45,334 bases of DNA from an uncultured Ruminococcus sp. GTDB lineage: Bacteria > Bacillota > Clostridia > Oscillospirales > Acutalibacteraceae. The notes under the pieces are model-generated. The model saw only the letters and a list, made by a program, of their open reading frames with translations. It searched no databases and was not told the DNA's origin. A program made the position numbers and the translations under genes. Positions 19,075 to 28,565 of the stretch are shown here, in pieces; within the stretch, counting starts at the first letter, position 1, and the number at the start of each line of letters is the position of its first letter. The DNA lies in assembly GCA_905235295.1 (NCBI GenBank), contig CAJOLF010000002.1, forward strand, positions 1 through 45,334, in the 5' to 3' direction.

Positions 19075-20949
19075 TTATCCCTGATTATTTTTTGCTGCCA
19101 GCCAAATCAGCAATACGCTGATGTCTGCGGGTGAAATTCCCGAGATTCTTGAAGCCTGTCCAATGTTCAAGGGCTTGATTTTGTTCAGCTTTTCCTGCGC
19201 CTCAAGCCGTAGTCCGTTTAGGGTTGTGTAGTCAAAATCAGTCGGCAGAAGTTTGTTTTCAAGCTTTTTTACCTGCTCAACCTGCTTTAACTGCTTTTGA
19301 ATATAGCCTTCGTATTTAATTTCAATCTCTATCTGCTCAATCACATTTGAATCAAGGTTTGGGCAATTCGGATCAATCTGCTGTATTACGTCATAGCCTA
19401 TCTGCGGACGGCGAAGCAGATTAATCTCCTTAATTCCCGTTGTTACGGGTGATGTTTCACGTGAAACAAGCAATTCGTTCAGCTTGTCGCTCGGCGGAAC
19501 GGTTGTTTTTTCAAGGCGCTTAATCTCCTCTTTTTTCACGCGCTGTTTTTCAAGAAACCTTTGGTATCTTTCCTCGCCGATAAGCCCGAGCTCGTGTCCG
19601 ATTGGAGTTAATCTTTCGTCGGCGTTATCCTGCCTGAGCACCAGACGGTACTCGCTACGTGAGGTCATCATTCTGTAAGGCTCGTTGGCTCCCTTTGTTA
19701 CAAGGTCGTCAATCAGCGTGCCGATGTATGAGTTTGCGCGGGTAAGCACAAACGGCTCCTTGCCAAGCACCCTGTGAGCCGCGTTAACTCCCGCGACAAA
19801 GCCCTGTGCTGCCGCTTCCTCGTACCCTGAGCTGCCGTTGAACTGTCCCGCGCCAAACAAGCCCTTAAAGCTTTTGAACTCCAAGGTTGGGTTCATAGCT
19901 GTAGGGTCAACGCAGTCGTATTCTATCGCGTAAGCGGGTCGCATAATCACGCAGTTTTCCAAGCCCTTGATTGTTCTGTAAAATTGGAGTTGAACCTCCT
20001 CGGGCAGCGAGCTGCTCATACCCTGCAGGTACATTTCCTCTGTGCTCTCTCCGCACGGCTCAATAAAAAGCTGGTGACGCGGCTTGTCGCTAAAGCGCAT
20101 AATTTTGTCCTCAAGGCTGGGACAATAGCGCGGTCCGATGCCCTCAATCTTTCCCGAGTACATCGGCGAGCGGTGAATGTTATCCAAAATAATCTGCTTT
20201 GTTTTTTCGTTAGTCCAGCTTATGTGACAGTCCACCTTGTTTTCCCCGAGGCTTTCCGTCTCGTAAGAAAACGGCCGGGGCGGCTCGTCGCCCTTTTGAA
20301 CCTCAAGCTCCGAAAAATCTATTGAGCGTCTGAGCACGCGCGCCGGAGTTCCCGTTTTGAATCTCCTTAGTGGCAGTCCGAGCTCCTTTAGGCTTTTGCC
20401 GAGCTTTGTCGCAGGAAAAATTCCGTCCGGTCCGCTCTCGTAGCTCACCTCGCCGACGTAAATTCTGCCTCCGAGGTAGGTGCCTGTCGCGATAATAACG
20501 GTTTTGCACTTAAAAACCGCGAGCATTTGAGTTTTTAACTCATAGCCGCCGTCGGTGATTTTTATGTCCGTAATCTCTGCCTGGCGCAGTTCAAGATTTT
20601 CCTGCAGCTCAAGCTTGTGCTTCATTGTATCGGAATATTTGCGGCGGTCAATTTGCGCGCGCAGCGAATGTACCGCCGGACCTTTTCCGCGGTTGAGCAT
20701 TCGCGACTGCAAAAAACATTCGTCGGCGGTCTTGCCCATCTCTCCGCCGAGAGCGTCAACCTCGCGCACAAGGTGTCCCTTCGCAGTTCCTCCGATTGAC
20801 GGATTGCACGGACAGTTTCCGACAGCGTCCATATTGATTGTAAAAATTACGGTGTTGCAGCCGAGCCTTGCAGAAGCGAGAGCCGCTTCGATTCCCGCGT
20901 GTCCGGCGCCGATTACCGCAACATCATATTCACCTGCAAAATAATCCAT
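19075..20949 (-). CDS. mnmG: tRNA uridine-5-carboxymethylaminomethyl modification enzyme MnmG (GidA)
   Basis: VAVIGAGHAGIEAALASARLG; CNPSIGGTAKGHLVREVDALGGEMG; SGYEEAAAQGFVAGVNAA. Confidence 0.97.
   Translation of the reverse strand: MDYFAGEYDVAVIGAGHAGIEAALASARLGCNTVIFTINMDAVGNCPCNPSIGGTAKGHLVREVDALGGEMGKTADECFLQSRMLNRGKGPAVHSLRAQIDRRKYSDTMKHKLELQENLELRQAEITDIKITDGGYELKTQMLAVFKCKTVIIATGTYLGGRIYVGEVSYESGPDGIFPATKLGKSLKELGLPLRRFKTGTPARVLRRSIDFSELEVQKGDEPPRPFSYETESLGENKVDCHISWTNEKTKQIILDNIHRSPMYSGKIEGIGPRYCPSLEDKIMRFSDKPRHQLFIEPCGESTEEMYLQGMSSSLPEEVQLQFYRTIKGLENCVIMRPAYAIEYDCVDPTAMNPTLEFKSFKGLFGAGQFNGSSGYEEAAAQGFVAGVNAAHRVLGKEPFVLTRANSYIGTLIDDLVTKGANEPYRMMTSRSEYRLVLRQDNADERLTPIGHELGLIGEERYQRFLEKQRVKKEEIKRLEKTTVPPSDKLNELLVSRETSPVTTGIKEINLLRRPQIGYDVIQQIDPNCPNLDSNVIEQIEIEIKYEGYIQKQLKQVEQVKKLENKLLPTDFDYTTLNGLRLEAQEKLNKIKPLNIGQASRISGISPADISVLLIWLAAKNNQG
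19453..19468. promoter_or_regulatory. parS site embedded in mnmG
   Basis: Perfect 16-bp TGTTTCACGTGAAACA, encoding ...VSRET... of MnmG. Confidence 0.93.
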
Positions 20950-20964
20950 ATTAACATCCTTTGT

Positions 20965-22335
20965 TTATTTTCCCACGCAGAAGTTGTGGAAAACTCTGTC
21001 GAGCACCTCGTCGCTCGTTTTCTCCCCTGTCATTTCAAGAAGCTCCGAGATTGCGTCCTCAAGGGAAACCGTAACGGCGTCGTAGGTCATCCCCGCCAAA
21101 AGCGCGTTTTTTGCCTCCCTGACGGATTTAAGCGCGTTGCTTACGTTTGAGCGCTGGCGCTCATTTGACAAAATGCCCTCGCTCGGGTTGAGATTTTGCG
21201 TACCCGCGATTTTTTCTACCGCGGCTGCAATATCCTCTCTACCATCTCCGTTTGCCGCTGATACATATACTATATTGCATATTTTAGATTTTATTTTGTC
21301 TACTTCAAGCTTATTTTCCAAATCGGTTTTGTTGATTACCGCAATAGAAGGAAGCTGTTCCGCCTGCTCCAAAAGCTCAATATCGTCCTGATTAAGCTCT
21401 TGACTGTTGTCAAAAACCGCGATTAAAAGTCCGCACTGTTCAAGGCGCTTTTTCGCACGGTCAACGCCGATTTTCTCCACCGCGTCGTCGGTATTCCTGA
21501 GTCCCGCCGTATCGCTGAGGCGAAGAATTACGTCGCCTACCAAAACCGTATTTTCAACCACATCCCTGGTTGTTCCGGGAATGTCAGTGACAATGCTCTT
21601 TTCGCTGCCCGAAAGCAGGTTCATCAGCGTGCTTTTACCGACGTTCGGTCTGCCCGCGATAACCGTGTCTATTCCCTGCTTTACGGTTTGACCGGCATCA
21701 TAGGTCGCGAGCATATTTTCAAGCTCGGTTACGGCGCTGTCGCAGACGCTCAAAATCATACTGTCGTCGACCTCGGCAATATCCTCCTCGGGATAATCCG
21801 CCCACGCGGAAAGGTGAGCCGTCAGAGAAAGCAGGCTGTCCTTTACCGCGCCGATTCGTTTTCTAAGCGCGCCCTCTTTTACAAACATAGCCGTCCTCGC
21901 GGCGCCGCGGCTTTTTGCGGTAATAATATCAATAACCGCCTCTGCCTCGGTAAGATCTATTTTTCCGTTAAGAAAAGCCCGTTTTGTAAATTCTCCGGCG
22001 AGAGCAGGGGTTGCTCCCGCGTCGAGCACGGCGCGCAAGACCTGCTTGGTAATGTATATTCCGCCGTGGCAGGAAAGCTCCACAACGTTTTCACCCGTAT
22101 AGCTGTTAGGAGCCTTAAAAACAAGAGCTACCGCCTCGTCCAGTTCCTCGCCGTTATATATAATTTTTCCGAAAGCCGCGGTGTAGCCCTTCATATCAAC
22201 AAGCTTTTTTCCGTTGATATTCTTAAAAACCCTGTCGGCGATTACGGCGGAATCTTCTCCCGAAATTCGGATAACTCCTATTCCACCCTCGCCCTGGGCT
22301 GTGCTGATTGCGGCGATTGTTTTGTTATCGTTCAT
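20965..22335 (-). CDS. mnmE: tRNA modification GTPase MnmE (TrmE)
   Basis: TIAAISTAQGEGGIGVIRISG; GRPNVGKSTLMNLLSG; TDIPGTTRDVVE; DTAGLRNTDDAVEKIGV; C-terminal FCVGK. Confidence 0.97.
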   Translation of the reverse strand: MNDNKTIAAISTAQGEGGIGVIRISGEDSAVIADRVFKNINGKKLVDMKGYTAAFGKIIYNGEELDEAVALVFKAPNSYTGENVVELSCHGGIYITKQVLRAVLDAGATPALAGEFTKRAFLNGKIDLTEAEAVIDIITAKSRGAARTAMFVKEGALRKRIGAVKDSLLSLTAHLSAWADYPEEDIAEVDDSMILSVCDSAVTELENMLATYDAGQTVKQGIDTVIAGRPNVGKSTLMNLLSGSEKSIVTDIPGTTRDVVENTVLVGDVILRLSDTAGLRNTDDAVEKIGVDRAKKRLEQCGLLIAVFDNSQELNQDDIELLEQAEQLPSIAVINKTDLENKLEVDKIKSKICNIVYVSAANGDGREDIAAAVEKIAGTQNLNPSEGILSNERQRSNVSNALKSVREAKNALLAGMTYDAVTVSLEDAISELLEMTGEKTSDEVLDRVFHNFCVGK

Positions 22336-22364
22336 AATTAATCACAAATTGGCAATGCCTTAAA

Positions 22365-22388
22365 ATAAAAGGGCGGATAAATCCGCCC
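22365..22388 (-). terminator. Terminator hairpin after jag
   Basis: Minus strand GGGCGGATTTATCCGCCCTTTTATTTT. Confidence 0.65.
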
Positions 22389-22394
22389 AAATAA

Positions 22395-23180
22395 TTATTT
22401 ATCTATTCTTCCGTAAAGTCCGCCTGTCTCGCCGCCTTCATTGAGCGGTACTCTGTCGGGATTAACAGGCGCGCTTGTTTCGCGGTTTGAGTTGTAAGGT
22501 TTTCTTGAACCTCTGCGGTTGTTGTATCCGCCCTTACGGTTTCCTCTTGACTTAGGGTCGGGACCGATAACAACATGACGCGCGGCTCCCTCTCCCTCGC
22601 TCCAGGAGATTGCTCCGTTAACCTTTTGAACGGATGTGTGGATGATTCTTCTCTCGTAGGGATTCATAGGCTCAAGGCTGGTTTTTTTGCCGGTCTTGAT
22701 TGCCTTAAACGCGAGCTTTCTTCCGAGACTGTCAAGAGTCTTTTCCCTTTTCTCGCGGTAATTTCCGGTGTTGACCGTAACCTTGATATAAGGATCGTCG
22801 CCGTGATTGGCAACAAGGCTTGTAAGGTACTGCAAAGCGTCGAGAGTTTCGCCTCTTCTGCCGATTGCAAAGCCGACGTCCTCGCCCGAGAGATTGAACT
22901 CAACGGCACCTTCTTCGCTCTTTTTCTCAATTTCGATGTCCTTGAGCAACATTTTGTCAAGAACCTCTTTCAAAAAGTTTTCCGCCTTTTCCTCGGGGGT
23001 ATCCTTAATAACAATTCTAACCTTTGCGGGTGAGCCGCCGAAAAGCCCAAATTTTTTCTTTTCGGCTCTCTGAATAAGCTCAAACTCGACCTCGTCTGTT
23101 TCATCAAGACCAAGCTGCTTTTTTGCGTCGTTAAGCGCGTCAAGCTCTGTATCGCCGACGCCGATTATTTCTTTAAACAT
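22395..23180 (-). CDS. jag: Jag/KhpB RNA-binding protein (Jag-N, KH, R3H)
   Basis: Jag-N start, GRRGETLDALQYLTSLVAN KH region, R3H MNPYERRIIHTSVQ; adjacent to yidC. Confidence 0.94.
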   Translation of the reverse strand: MFKEIIGVGDTELDALNDAKKQLGLDETDEVEFELIQRAEKKKFGLFGGSPAKVRIVIKDTPEEKAENFLKEVLDKMLLKDIEIEKKSEEGAVEFNLSGEDVGFAIGRRGETLDALQYLTSLVANHGDDPYIKVTVNTGNYREKREKTLDSLGRKLAFKAIKTGKKTSLEPMNPYERRIIHTSVQKVNGAISWSEGEGAARHVVIGPDPKSRGNRKGGYNNRRGSRKPYNSNRETSAPVNPDRVPLNEGGETGGLYGRIDK

Positions 23181-23222
23181 AAAAATCTTATCTCCTGTTT
23201 TTCTGCGATTCAGAATTGAAAA

Positions 23223-24233
23223 TTATTTTTTCTTCTTGTTTTTACTGTTCTTGTTTGATGATTTGTTAGTTGATTTTGCCGAAACCGGCACTTCATGGGG
23301 AGCGTAAACATAGGGAACCTTTGCCTCGTTTTCAAACATCAAAGCCACGTGTCTCGCCTCGTTTTTGGCGTTAATCTGAGTAGGTCCGAGAACCTTTGCG
23401 AGTATTACGGACTGAACCAAACTGAGCAACGCCGAAACAATCCAATAGAAAGCCATAGCCGCCGGAACGCTGAAGGCGATATAAGCCGAAAACAGCGGAA
23501 GACCGTAAAGAACAATCTTCATACATCCCTGCTGCTGGTTTATCTGAGTTTTGTTAACCTTCTGCATAATAAGCTGAGTGCCAATATTTGAAACAAAGCA
23601 CAGTATGGGGAACAGAAGGTACCATGACCAAAAGCCGTAGTCAGCCGGAACCGAAAGCAAATCCACGTTGCCGAAAATTTTGAAGCCGTTGGAGAATAAA
23701 TGGATTTTTTCAATATCGGTAGCATTAAAAAGTCCCTGAATGGCTTCTGTATTTGAGATATTCGGAAATACCTTCAAAAGCGCAATCTGCTGATAAGCGC
23801 CGGTTGAGTTTGAAATGTATCCCGGAATTTTCTGAACATAAGAAACAGCCTGATTTACGCTGTCCGCGTTGATGTGCAGAGTATTTGTAAGCGGATAAGC
23901 TACCGCGTAAAATACTCCGAAAAGAACAAGCATCGGGATGATTGTCGTAAGACATCCGCCCATTGGCTTAACTCCCTCTTTTTCGTAGAGCTTGTTCATC
24001 TCTTCCTGAAGAAGCTGGCGGTTATTGCCGTACTTTTCCTGAAGTTCCTTCTGCTTTTTTGCCAGCCTTGCGGTGCCTGCCATAGACTTTTGCTGCTTTA
24101 ACGAAAACGGAAACAGCAGAAGCTTGATTATGATTGTAAATACGATAATCGCAATGCCGAAATTTTGAAATACATAGAATGCCGCCCAAAGCAGATATCC
24201 GAGGAAGCTTCCGAGAAAACCGAAAATTTGCAT
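23223..24233 (-). CDS. yidC: Membrane protein insertase YidC/OxaA
   Basis: YidC topology and motifs (FGIAIIVFTIIIKLLLFPFSLKQQKSM, EKEGVKPMGGCLTTIIPM). Confidence 0.95.
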   Translation of the reverse strand: MQIFGFLGSFLGYLLWAAFYVFQNFGIAIIVFTIIIKLLLFPFSLKQQKSMAGTARLAKKQKELQEKYGNNRQLLQEEMNKLYEKEGVKPMGGCLTTIIPMLVLFGVFYAVAYPLTNTLHINADSVNQAVSYVQKIPGYISNSTGAYQQIALLKVFPNISNTEAIQGLFNATDIEKIHLFSNGFKIFGNVDLLSVPADYGFWSWYLLFPILCFVSNIGTQLIMQKVNKTQINQQQGCMKIVLYGLPLFSAYIAFSVPAAMAFYWIVSALLSLVQSVILAKVLGPTQINAKNEARHVALMFENEAKVPYVYAPHEVPVSAKSTNKSSNKNSKNKKKK

Positions 24234-24252
24234 ACTTTACCTCTAACTTAAT

Positions 24253-24483
24253 TTATCTTAACTTTTTCTTTTTTTCGGGAACAGGGTCGTACCCTCCCTT
24301 TGCGAACGGGTTACAGCGCAAAATCCGCCAAACAGTCAGCGCGCTGCCCTTTAGCGCTCCAAAACGCTCGATTGCCTCCAGTCCGTACTGCGAACACGTT
24401 GGTGTGTAAATACAGTGAGGTTTGGTATAAGGAGAAATTGCGGACTGATATAACCTTATTAAAGACATTAAAATTTTTTTCAT
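24253..24483 (-). CDS. yidD: Membrane protein insertion efficiency factor YidD
   Basis: [62 protein letters not shown]. Confidence 0.97.
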   Translation of the reverse strand: MKKILMSLIRLYQSAISPYTKPHCIYTPTCSQYGLEAIERFGALKGSALTVWRILRCNPFAKGGYDPVPEKKKKLR

Positions 24484-24485
24484 TT

Positions 24486-24827
24486 TTATATACCTTTAAT
24501 AACACCCGCGGATTCAAGGTGCTTTTTCATCGCCTTTAACACAACCCGGGATTTTACAAACGGTGTTTTTCCTCTTGCTACAAAAATAATGTCATAGCCC
24601 GGACTGAGCAGGGGATAAAGCTGATAATATGAGGCTCTGATAACTCTTCTGGCTCTTGTGCGTTTTACCGCGTTGCCTATTTTTTTACCAGTGGTAATTC
24701 CGTATCTTACATTACCCGACCTGTTTTTTATTACGTAGGTCACAAGTACCGGACTGACAAACGACTTGCCCTTGCGGTAAATCCGAGAAAAGTCCTTGTT
24801 TTCCTTGACCGTAACATACTTGCTCAT
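24486..24827 (-). CDS. rnpA: Ribonuclease P protein component
   Basis: RNR-type motif region ([18 protein letters not shown]); start set at [20 protein letters not shown], inside the track ORF ending 24866. Confidence 0.94.
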   Translation of the reverse strand: MSKYVTVKENKDFSRIYRKGKSFVSPVLVTYVIKNRSGNVRYGITTGKKIGNAVKRTRARRVIRASYYQLYPLLSPGYDIIFVARGKTPFVKSRVVLKAMKKHLESAGVIKGI

Positions 24828-24885
24828 AATAATACCTCGGCAGGATAAATTAAAGAAAGACCACATTTAAAAGTGGCCATTTCTC

Positions 24886-25020
24886 TTAGTAAGACAACCT
24901 TTTTCTGCCTTTAGCTCTTCTTCTTGCCAAAACTTTTCTGCCGTTGGATGTAGACATTCTCTTTCTAAAGCCGTGCTCTTTTTTTCTGTGAAGCTTTTTA
25001 GGCTGATATGTTCTTAACAT
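24886..25020 (-). CDS. rpmH: 50S ribosomal protein L34 (44 aa; absent from the supplied ORF track)
   Basis: Minus-strand translation [44 protein letters not shown]. Confidence 0.98.
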   Translation of the reverse strand: MLRTYQPKKLHRKKEHGFRKRMSTSNGRKVLARRRAKGRKRLSY

Positions 25021-25298
25021 TGTCAAAATCCTCCCTTCAAATTATAACCTTGCAATATAGCATTATAGCTTATTTTATCGAATCCGTCAAGTTTTTTTTA
25101 ATAGTCTTAAAACACCACAAAATGTAGTTGTCTAACTTCTGAAACAATCAAATTGTTGTGGTTGATTACCGTTTTTTCCGAAAATTTTTTATCTTAAATC
25201 TGTCAATATAAAATTTTTATCGCTTTTAAACTGAAAAATTGAGCTTTTTACACAGTTTTTTTCTCTGCCCCTTTTACATTTAAATATATATAAAATAC

Positions 25299-25327
25299 TT
25301 GCAATTTAAGTGTGCTTGGAGTATAAT
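25299..25327 (+). promoter_or_regulatory. Putative dnaA promoter
   Basis: TTGCAA-N17-TATAAT; ~360 bp upstream of the dnaA start. Confidence 0.7.
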
Positions 25328-25495
25328 AATATAGATTAAATTATTATTGTGGGTTCATTTGCGATATTATAATTTTTTATATTACAACTTACTTAAAATT
25401 ATATTATTTTATCATACGTTTTTTAGGTTATTGATTAAAAATATGAAACTGTACATCGGGCAAAATCACCTACCCTCAATAATGAAAATTACTAA

Positions 25496-25656
25496 GGCAA
25501 TACCGCATAATTCAGGTGCGCGTATTGCGAAGTAAGATTTTTCGTCAGAGTGTACAAATAAATTTAGGTAATACTGACGTATTGCCGAGATTTTTTGGAC
25601 AGTCTGACGGAATAATATTCAAGCAAGGCGTGCGCCGCGAATTGTGCGGAATTGCC
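25496..25656. repeat. ~161-bp imperfect inverted-repeat (foldback/MITE-like) element in the dnaA leader
   Basis: GGCAATACCGCATAATTCAGGTGCGCG...(centre GGTAATACTGACGTATTGCC)...GCGTGCGCCGCGAATTGTGCGGAATTGCC; arms align over nearly their whole length by eye; flanked by CTAA on both sides (25492-25495, 25657-25660). Confidence 0.75.
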
Positions 25657-25689
25657 CTAAATTGCCCGAATGAGGAAGTGGAGGAGAAA

Positions 25690-27012
25690 ATGGATTCTTT
25701 TAACGACGCGTGGGAGCTGATTTGCGCCTACTGCAAAACCAAAATTACCGAGGTTGCCTACAACACATGGATCAGCAGAATCAAACCGTTAAATCTTGAT
25801 TTTGACAATAACACGGCTTACCTTATCGTACCCAATGATTTTCACAGACAGACGATTAACAGATGCTACATTCCGCTTTTGAATGAAGCCTTTGAGGCTA
25901 TCTTCGACAATAAATTCAATATTTCGCTGAAAACTCCCGAGGAGGCTAATATTTCTACTCCCGCGGCGGAAACAATCAGCGAGGAAGCAAACACAAACTA
26001 TGATTACACCTTCGATAACTTTATCGTCGGCTCCTCAAACAAATTTGCCCACGCCGCGTGTCTCGCGGTGGCGACAAATCCGTCAAAGGCATACAATCCG
26101 CTTTTTCTTTACGGAAATTCAGGTCTCGGAAAAACCCACCTGCTTTACGCGATCGGGAACGAGATAAAAAAGAACAACCCCGATATGGTTATCTGCTACA
26201 TTAAGGGCGATGACTTTACAAACGAGCTGATTGAAAGCCTGAGACTTGCGAAGATGAGCGAATTTCGGCGCAAGTACCGCCACGCCGACGTGCTTTTGGT
26301 GGACGACGTTCAGTTTATCGGCGGCAAGGAGAGCACCCAGGAGGAATTTTTCCACACCTTTAACGCTCTTCATGAGGCTCACAAGCAGATTGTACTGACC
26401 TCCGACCGTCCGCCCAAGGAAATCAGAACACTTGACGACAGACTCCGCTCGCGCTTTGAGCAGGACTTGATTGCCGACATTCAGCCGCCGGATTATGAAA
26501 CAAGAATAGCTATTATCAAGCGCAAGGCTGAAATGCTCGATATTGAGCTTTCAAACGAGATTTGCGAATACATAGCCAAAAAGCTCAAGGCAAACATCCG
26601 CCAGCTTGAGGGCACGGTCAAAAAGCTCAAGGCAAAGTCGCTGCTCAATAACGAAAAGCCGTCGCTTTCCTCCGTTCAGGAGGTTATCGCGGACGTGCTC
26701 AACAACGACGTTCCGCCCGAGGTTACGGTCGAAAGAATTATTGACGAGGTAGCGAGAACCTACGGCGTCACTCCCGAGGAAATCCGCTCGCAGAAGAACA
26801 AGAGCGCGAATATCAGCAACGCCCGTCATATCGCTATTTACATCACAAGACAAATCACAACACTTTCAATGGTCAATATCGGCGAGGAGTTTGGCAACCG
26901 CCACTACTCAACCGTTATCTATTCAATTCAAAAGGTAGATAATTTGATTGAAAAGGACAGAAAGGTCAAGGAATTGATTGACGACACAATCAAGAACATT
27001 CAGGACCGCTGA
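25690..27012 (+). CDS. dnaA: Chromosomal replication initiator protein DnaA
   Basis: MDSFNDAWELICAYCKTKI start after RBS GGAGGAG; YTFDNFIVGSSNKFAHAA, GNSGLGKTHLLYAIGNE, signature NRHYSTVIYSIQKV. Track ORF starts upstream at 25516, inside the repeat. Confidence 0.97.
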   Translation: MDSFNDAWELICAYCKTKITEVAYNTWISRIKPLNLDFDNNTAYLIVPNDFHRQTINRCYIPLLNEAFEAIFDNKFNISLKTPEEANISTPAAETISEEANTNYDYTFDNFIVGSSNKFAHAACLAVATNPSKAYNPLFLYGNSGLGKTHLLYAIGNEIKKNNPDMVICYIKGDDFTNELIESLRLAKMSEFRRKYRHADVLLVDDVQFIGGKESTQEEFFHTFNALHEAHKQIVLTSDRPPKEIRTLDDRLRSRFEQDLIADIQPPDYETRIAIIKRKAEMLDIELSNEICEYIAKKLKANIRQLEGTVKKLKAKSLLNNEKPSLSSVQEVIADVLNNDVPPEVTVERIIDEVARTYGVTPEEIRSQKNKSANISNARHIAIYITRQITTLSMVNIGEEFGNRHYSTVIYSIQKVDNLIEKDRKVKELIDDTIKNIQDR

Positions 27013-27160
27013 CAATCCACAAACTAACATCTTTTAATATATAAAACTATGTCAGAATGTCAGCACTGTGAAGGTTTGTTAGTTATTGTTTATGACTGTT
27101 AAATTTTTACAAACATTTATCAATGAAATTTCAATAACCGTGTGTTGAGAATTTTTTTAA

Positions 27161-27187
27161 GAGTACAAGCCCTTCGGCGTACTTTTT
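27161..27187 (+). terminator. Probable terminator between dnaA and oriC/dnaN
   Basis: AGTAC(AA)GCC-CTTC-GGCGTACTTTTT. Confidence 0.55.
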
Positions 27188-27204
27188 CTATATTTTAACA
27201 TCAC

Positions 27205-27240
27205 CTACTACTACTACGAAAAATAATTAATAAATATATC
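27205..27240. promoter_or_regulatory. DnaA-trio-like array and AT-rich unwinding element (oriC)
   Basis: CTACTACTACTAC followed by GAAAAATAATTAATAAATATATC, between dnaA and dnaN. Confidence 0.7.
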
Positions 27241-27256
27241 AGAGGAGATTTAAGCG

Positions 27257-28363
27257 ATGAAAATTACCTGTTCAAAAACAGATTTGGCTGCCGCGGTTTC
27301 AAACGTATCAAGAGCAGTTTCTTCTAAATCGTCAATACCCGCTCTTGAGGGCGTGCTTGTAAAGGCATACGGGACCAGCCTGAATATTTCGGGCTATAAC
27401 CTTGAAATAGGAATCACAACCGATATTGAGGCGACAATTATTAAAGAGGGAGAAATTGTAATCGGCGCTAAGCTGTTTTTGGATATTGTAAGGAGACTGC
27501 CCGAGGAGGTCGTCACAATCGAGACAGACGACAGAATGGTAACCTACATAAGCTGCGGACAGGCAGATTACAAAATTATGGGTATGCCGTCGGTTGAGTA
27601 TCCCGACTTGCCGAGCTTTGAGCAAACGGATTCAATCACGCTCAGCTCAAAAATATTAAGAGATATGATTCGCCAGACAGTCTACGCTGTAAGCGAAAAT
27701 ATGGCAAAGCCGATTTACACAGGATCGCTGTTTGACATTTCAGACTCAATGCTGACAATCGTCGCGATTGACGGCTACAGAATGGCAATCAGAAAAGAAA
27801 ATGTTGACACTAAAAGCGAAAATTCATTTGTTGTTCCCGGAAAAACCCAGCTTGAAATTTTGAAGCTCCTCACAGAGGACGACGAGCCGGTTGATATAAT
27901 CATCGGTCAAAGGCACATCACCTTTAAGGTTAAGAGCTACAGGGTAATTTCAAGGTTGATTGAGGGAACCTTTATTGACTATAAATCAACCGTACCCAAG
28001 GAAGAAAAAACCGTGCTTGTAATCTCTACTCGCAAGCTGATTGACTCTGTTGAGAGAATGTCGCTGTTAAATAACGAGAGAATGCAAAGTCCTGTAAGAT
28101 GTAAATTTCTTGAAAATGAAATCAAGTTATCCTGTTCGTCGGCGGTAGGTCAGGCGAACGACTCAATCAGCGTTGATATTGCCGGAGAACCTGTAGAAAT
28201 CGGTTTTAACAACAGATATATGCTCGACGCTCTTAAAAATACCGACACCGACGAGGTAAAGCTTGTGCTCAACGGTTCGATTTCTCCGATTATTATAAAG
28301 CCGGTTTCAGGTGACAGCTTCCTGAGCATTGTTGTTCCAATGAGGCTCGCTAATGAGAACTGA
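27257..28363 (+). CDS. dnaN: DNA polymerase III subunit beta
   Basis: MKITCSKTDLAAAVSNVSRAVSSKSSIPALEGVLV; position after dnaA. Confidence 0.97.
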   Translation: MKITCSKTDLAAAVSNVSRAVSSKSSIPALEGVLVKAYGTSLNISGYNLEIGITTDIEATIIKEGEIVIGAKLFLDIVRRLPEEVVTIETDDRMVTYISCGQADYKIMGMPSVEYPDLPSFEQTDSITLSSKILRDMIRQTVYAVSENMAKPIYTGSLFDISDSMLTIVAIDGYRMAIRKENVDTKSENSFVVPGKTQLEILKLLTEDDEPVDIIIGQRHITFKVKSYRVISRLIEGTFIDYKSTVPKEEKTVLVISTRKLIDSVERMSLLNNERMQSPVRCKFLENEIKLSCSSAVGQANDSISVDIAGEPVEIGFNNRYMLDALKNTDTDEVKLVLNGSISPIIIKPVSGDSFLSIVVPMRLANEN

Positions 28364-28565
28364 GAAAGTAAAAATTGACTCCGAGTATATCAAGCTGCAG
28401 GATTTGCTTAAATTCAGCGGAGAGGTCGGCACCGGAGGAACGGCGAAAAACGTTATTCAAAACGGCGAGGTCAAGGTAAACGGCGAAATCTGCACAATGA
28501 GAGGAAAAAAACTCAGACCCGGCGACAGCGCCGAATATAACGGCGTAATAATAACTGTTGAATAA
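28353..28565 (+). CDS. yaaA: S4-domain RNA-binding protein YaaA
   Basis: LQDLLKFSGEVGTGGTAKNVIQNGEVKVNGEICTMRGKKLRPGD between dnaN and recF. Confidence 0.93.
   Translation: MRTEKVKIDSEYIKLQDLLKFSGEVGTGGTAKNVIQNGEVKVNGEICTMRGKKLRPGDSAEYNGVIITVE

Noticed and set aside
25130-25260. DnaA-box-like strings (e.g. TTTTTACACA, TGTGGTTGA) between rpmH and dnaA
   Set aside because: Two or more mismatches from TTATCCACA in very AT-rich sequence; not listed as sites without a PWM scan.
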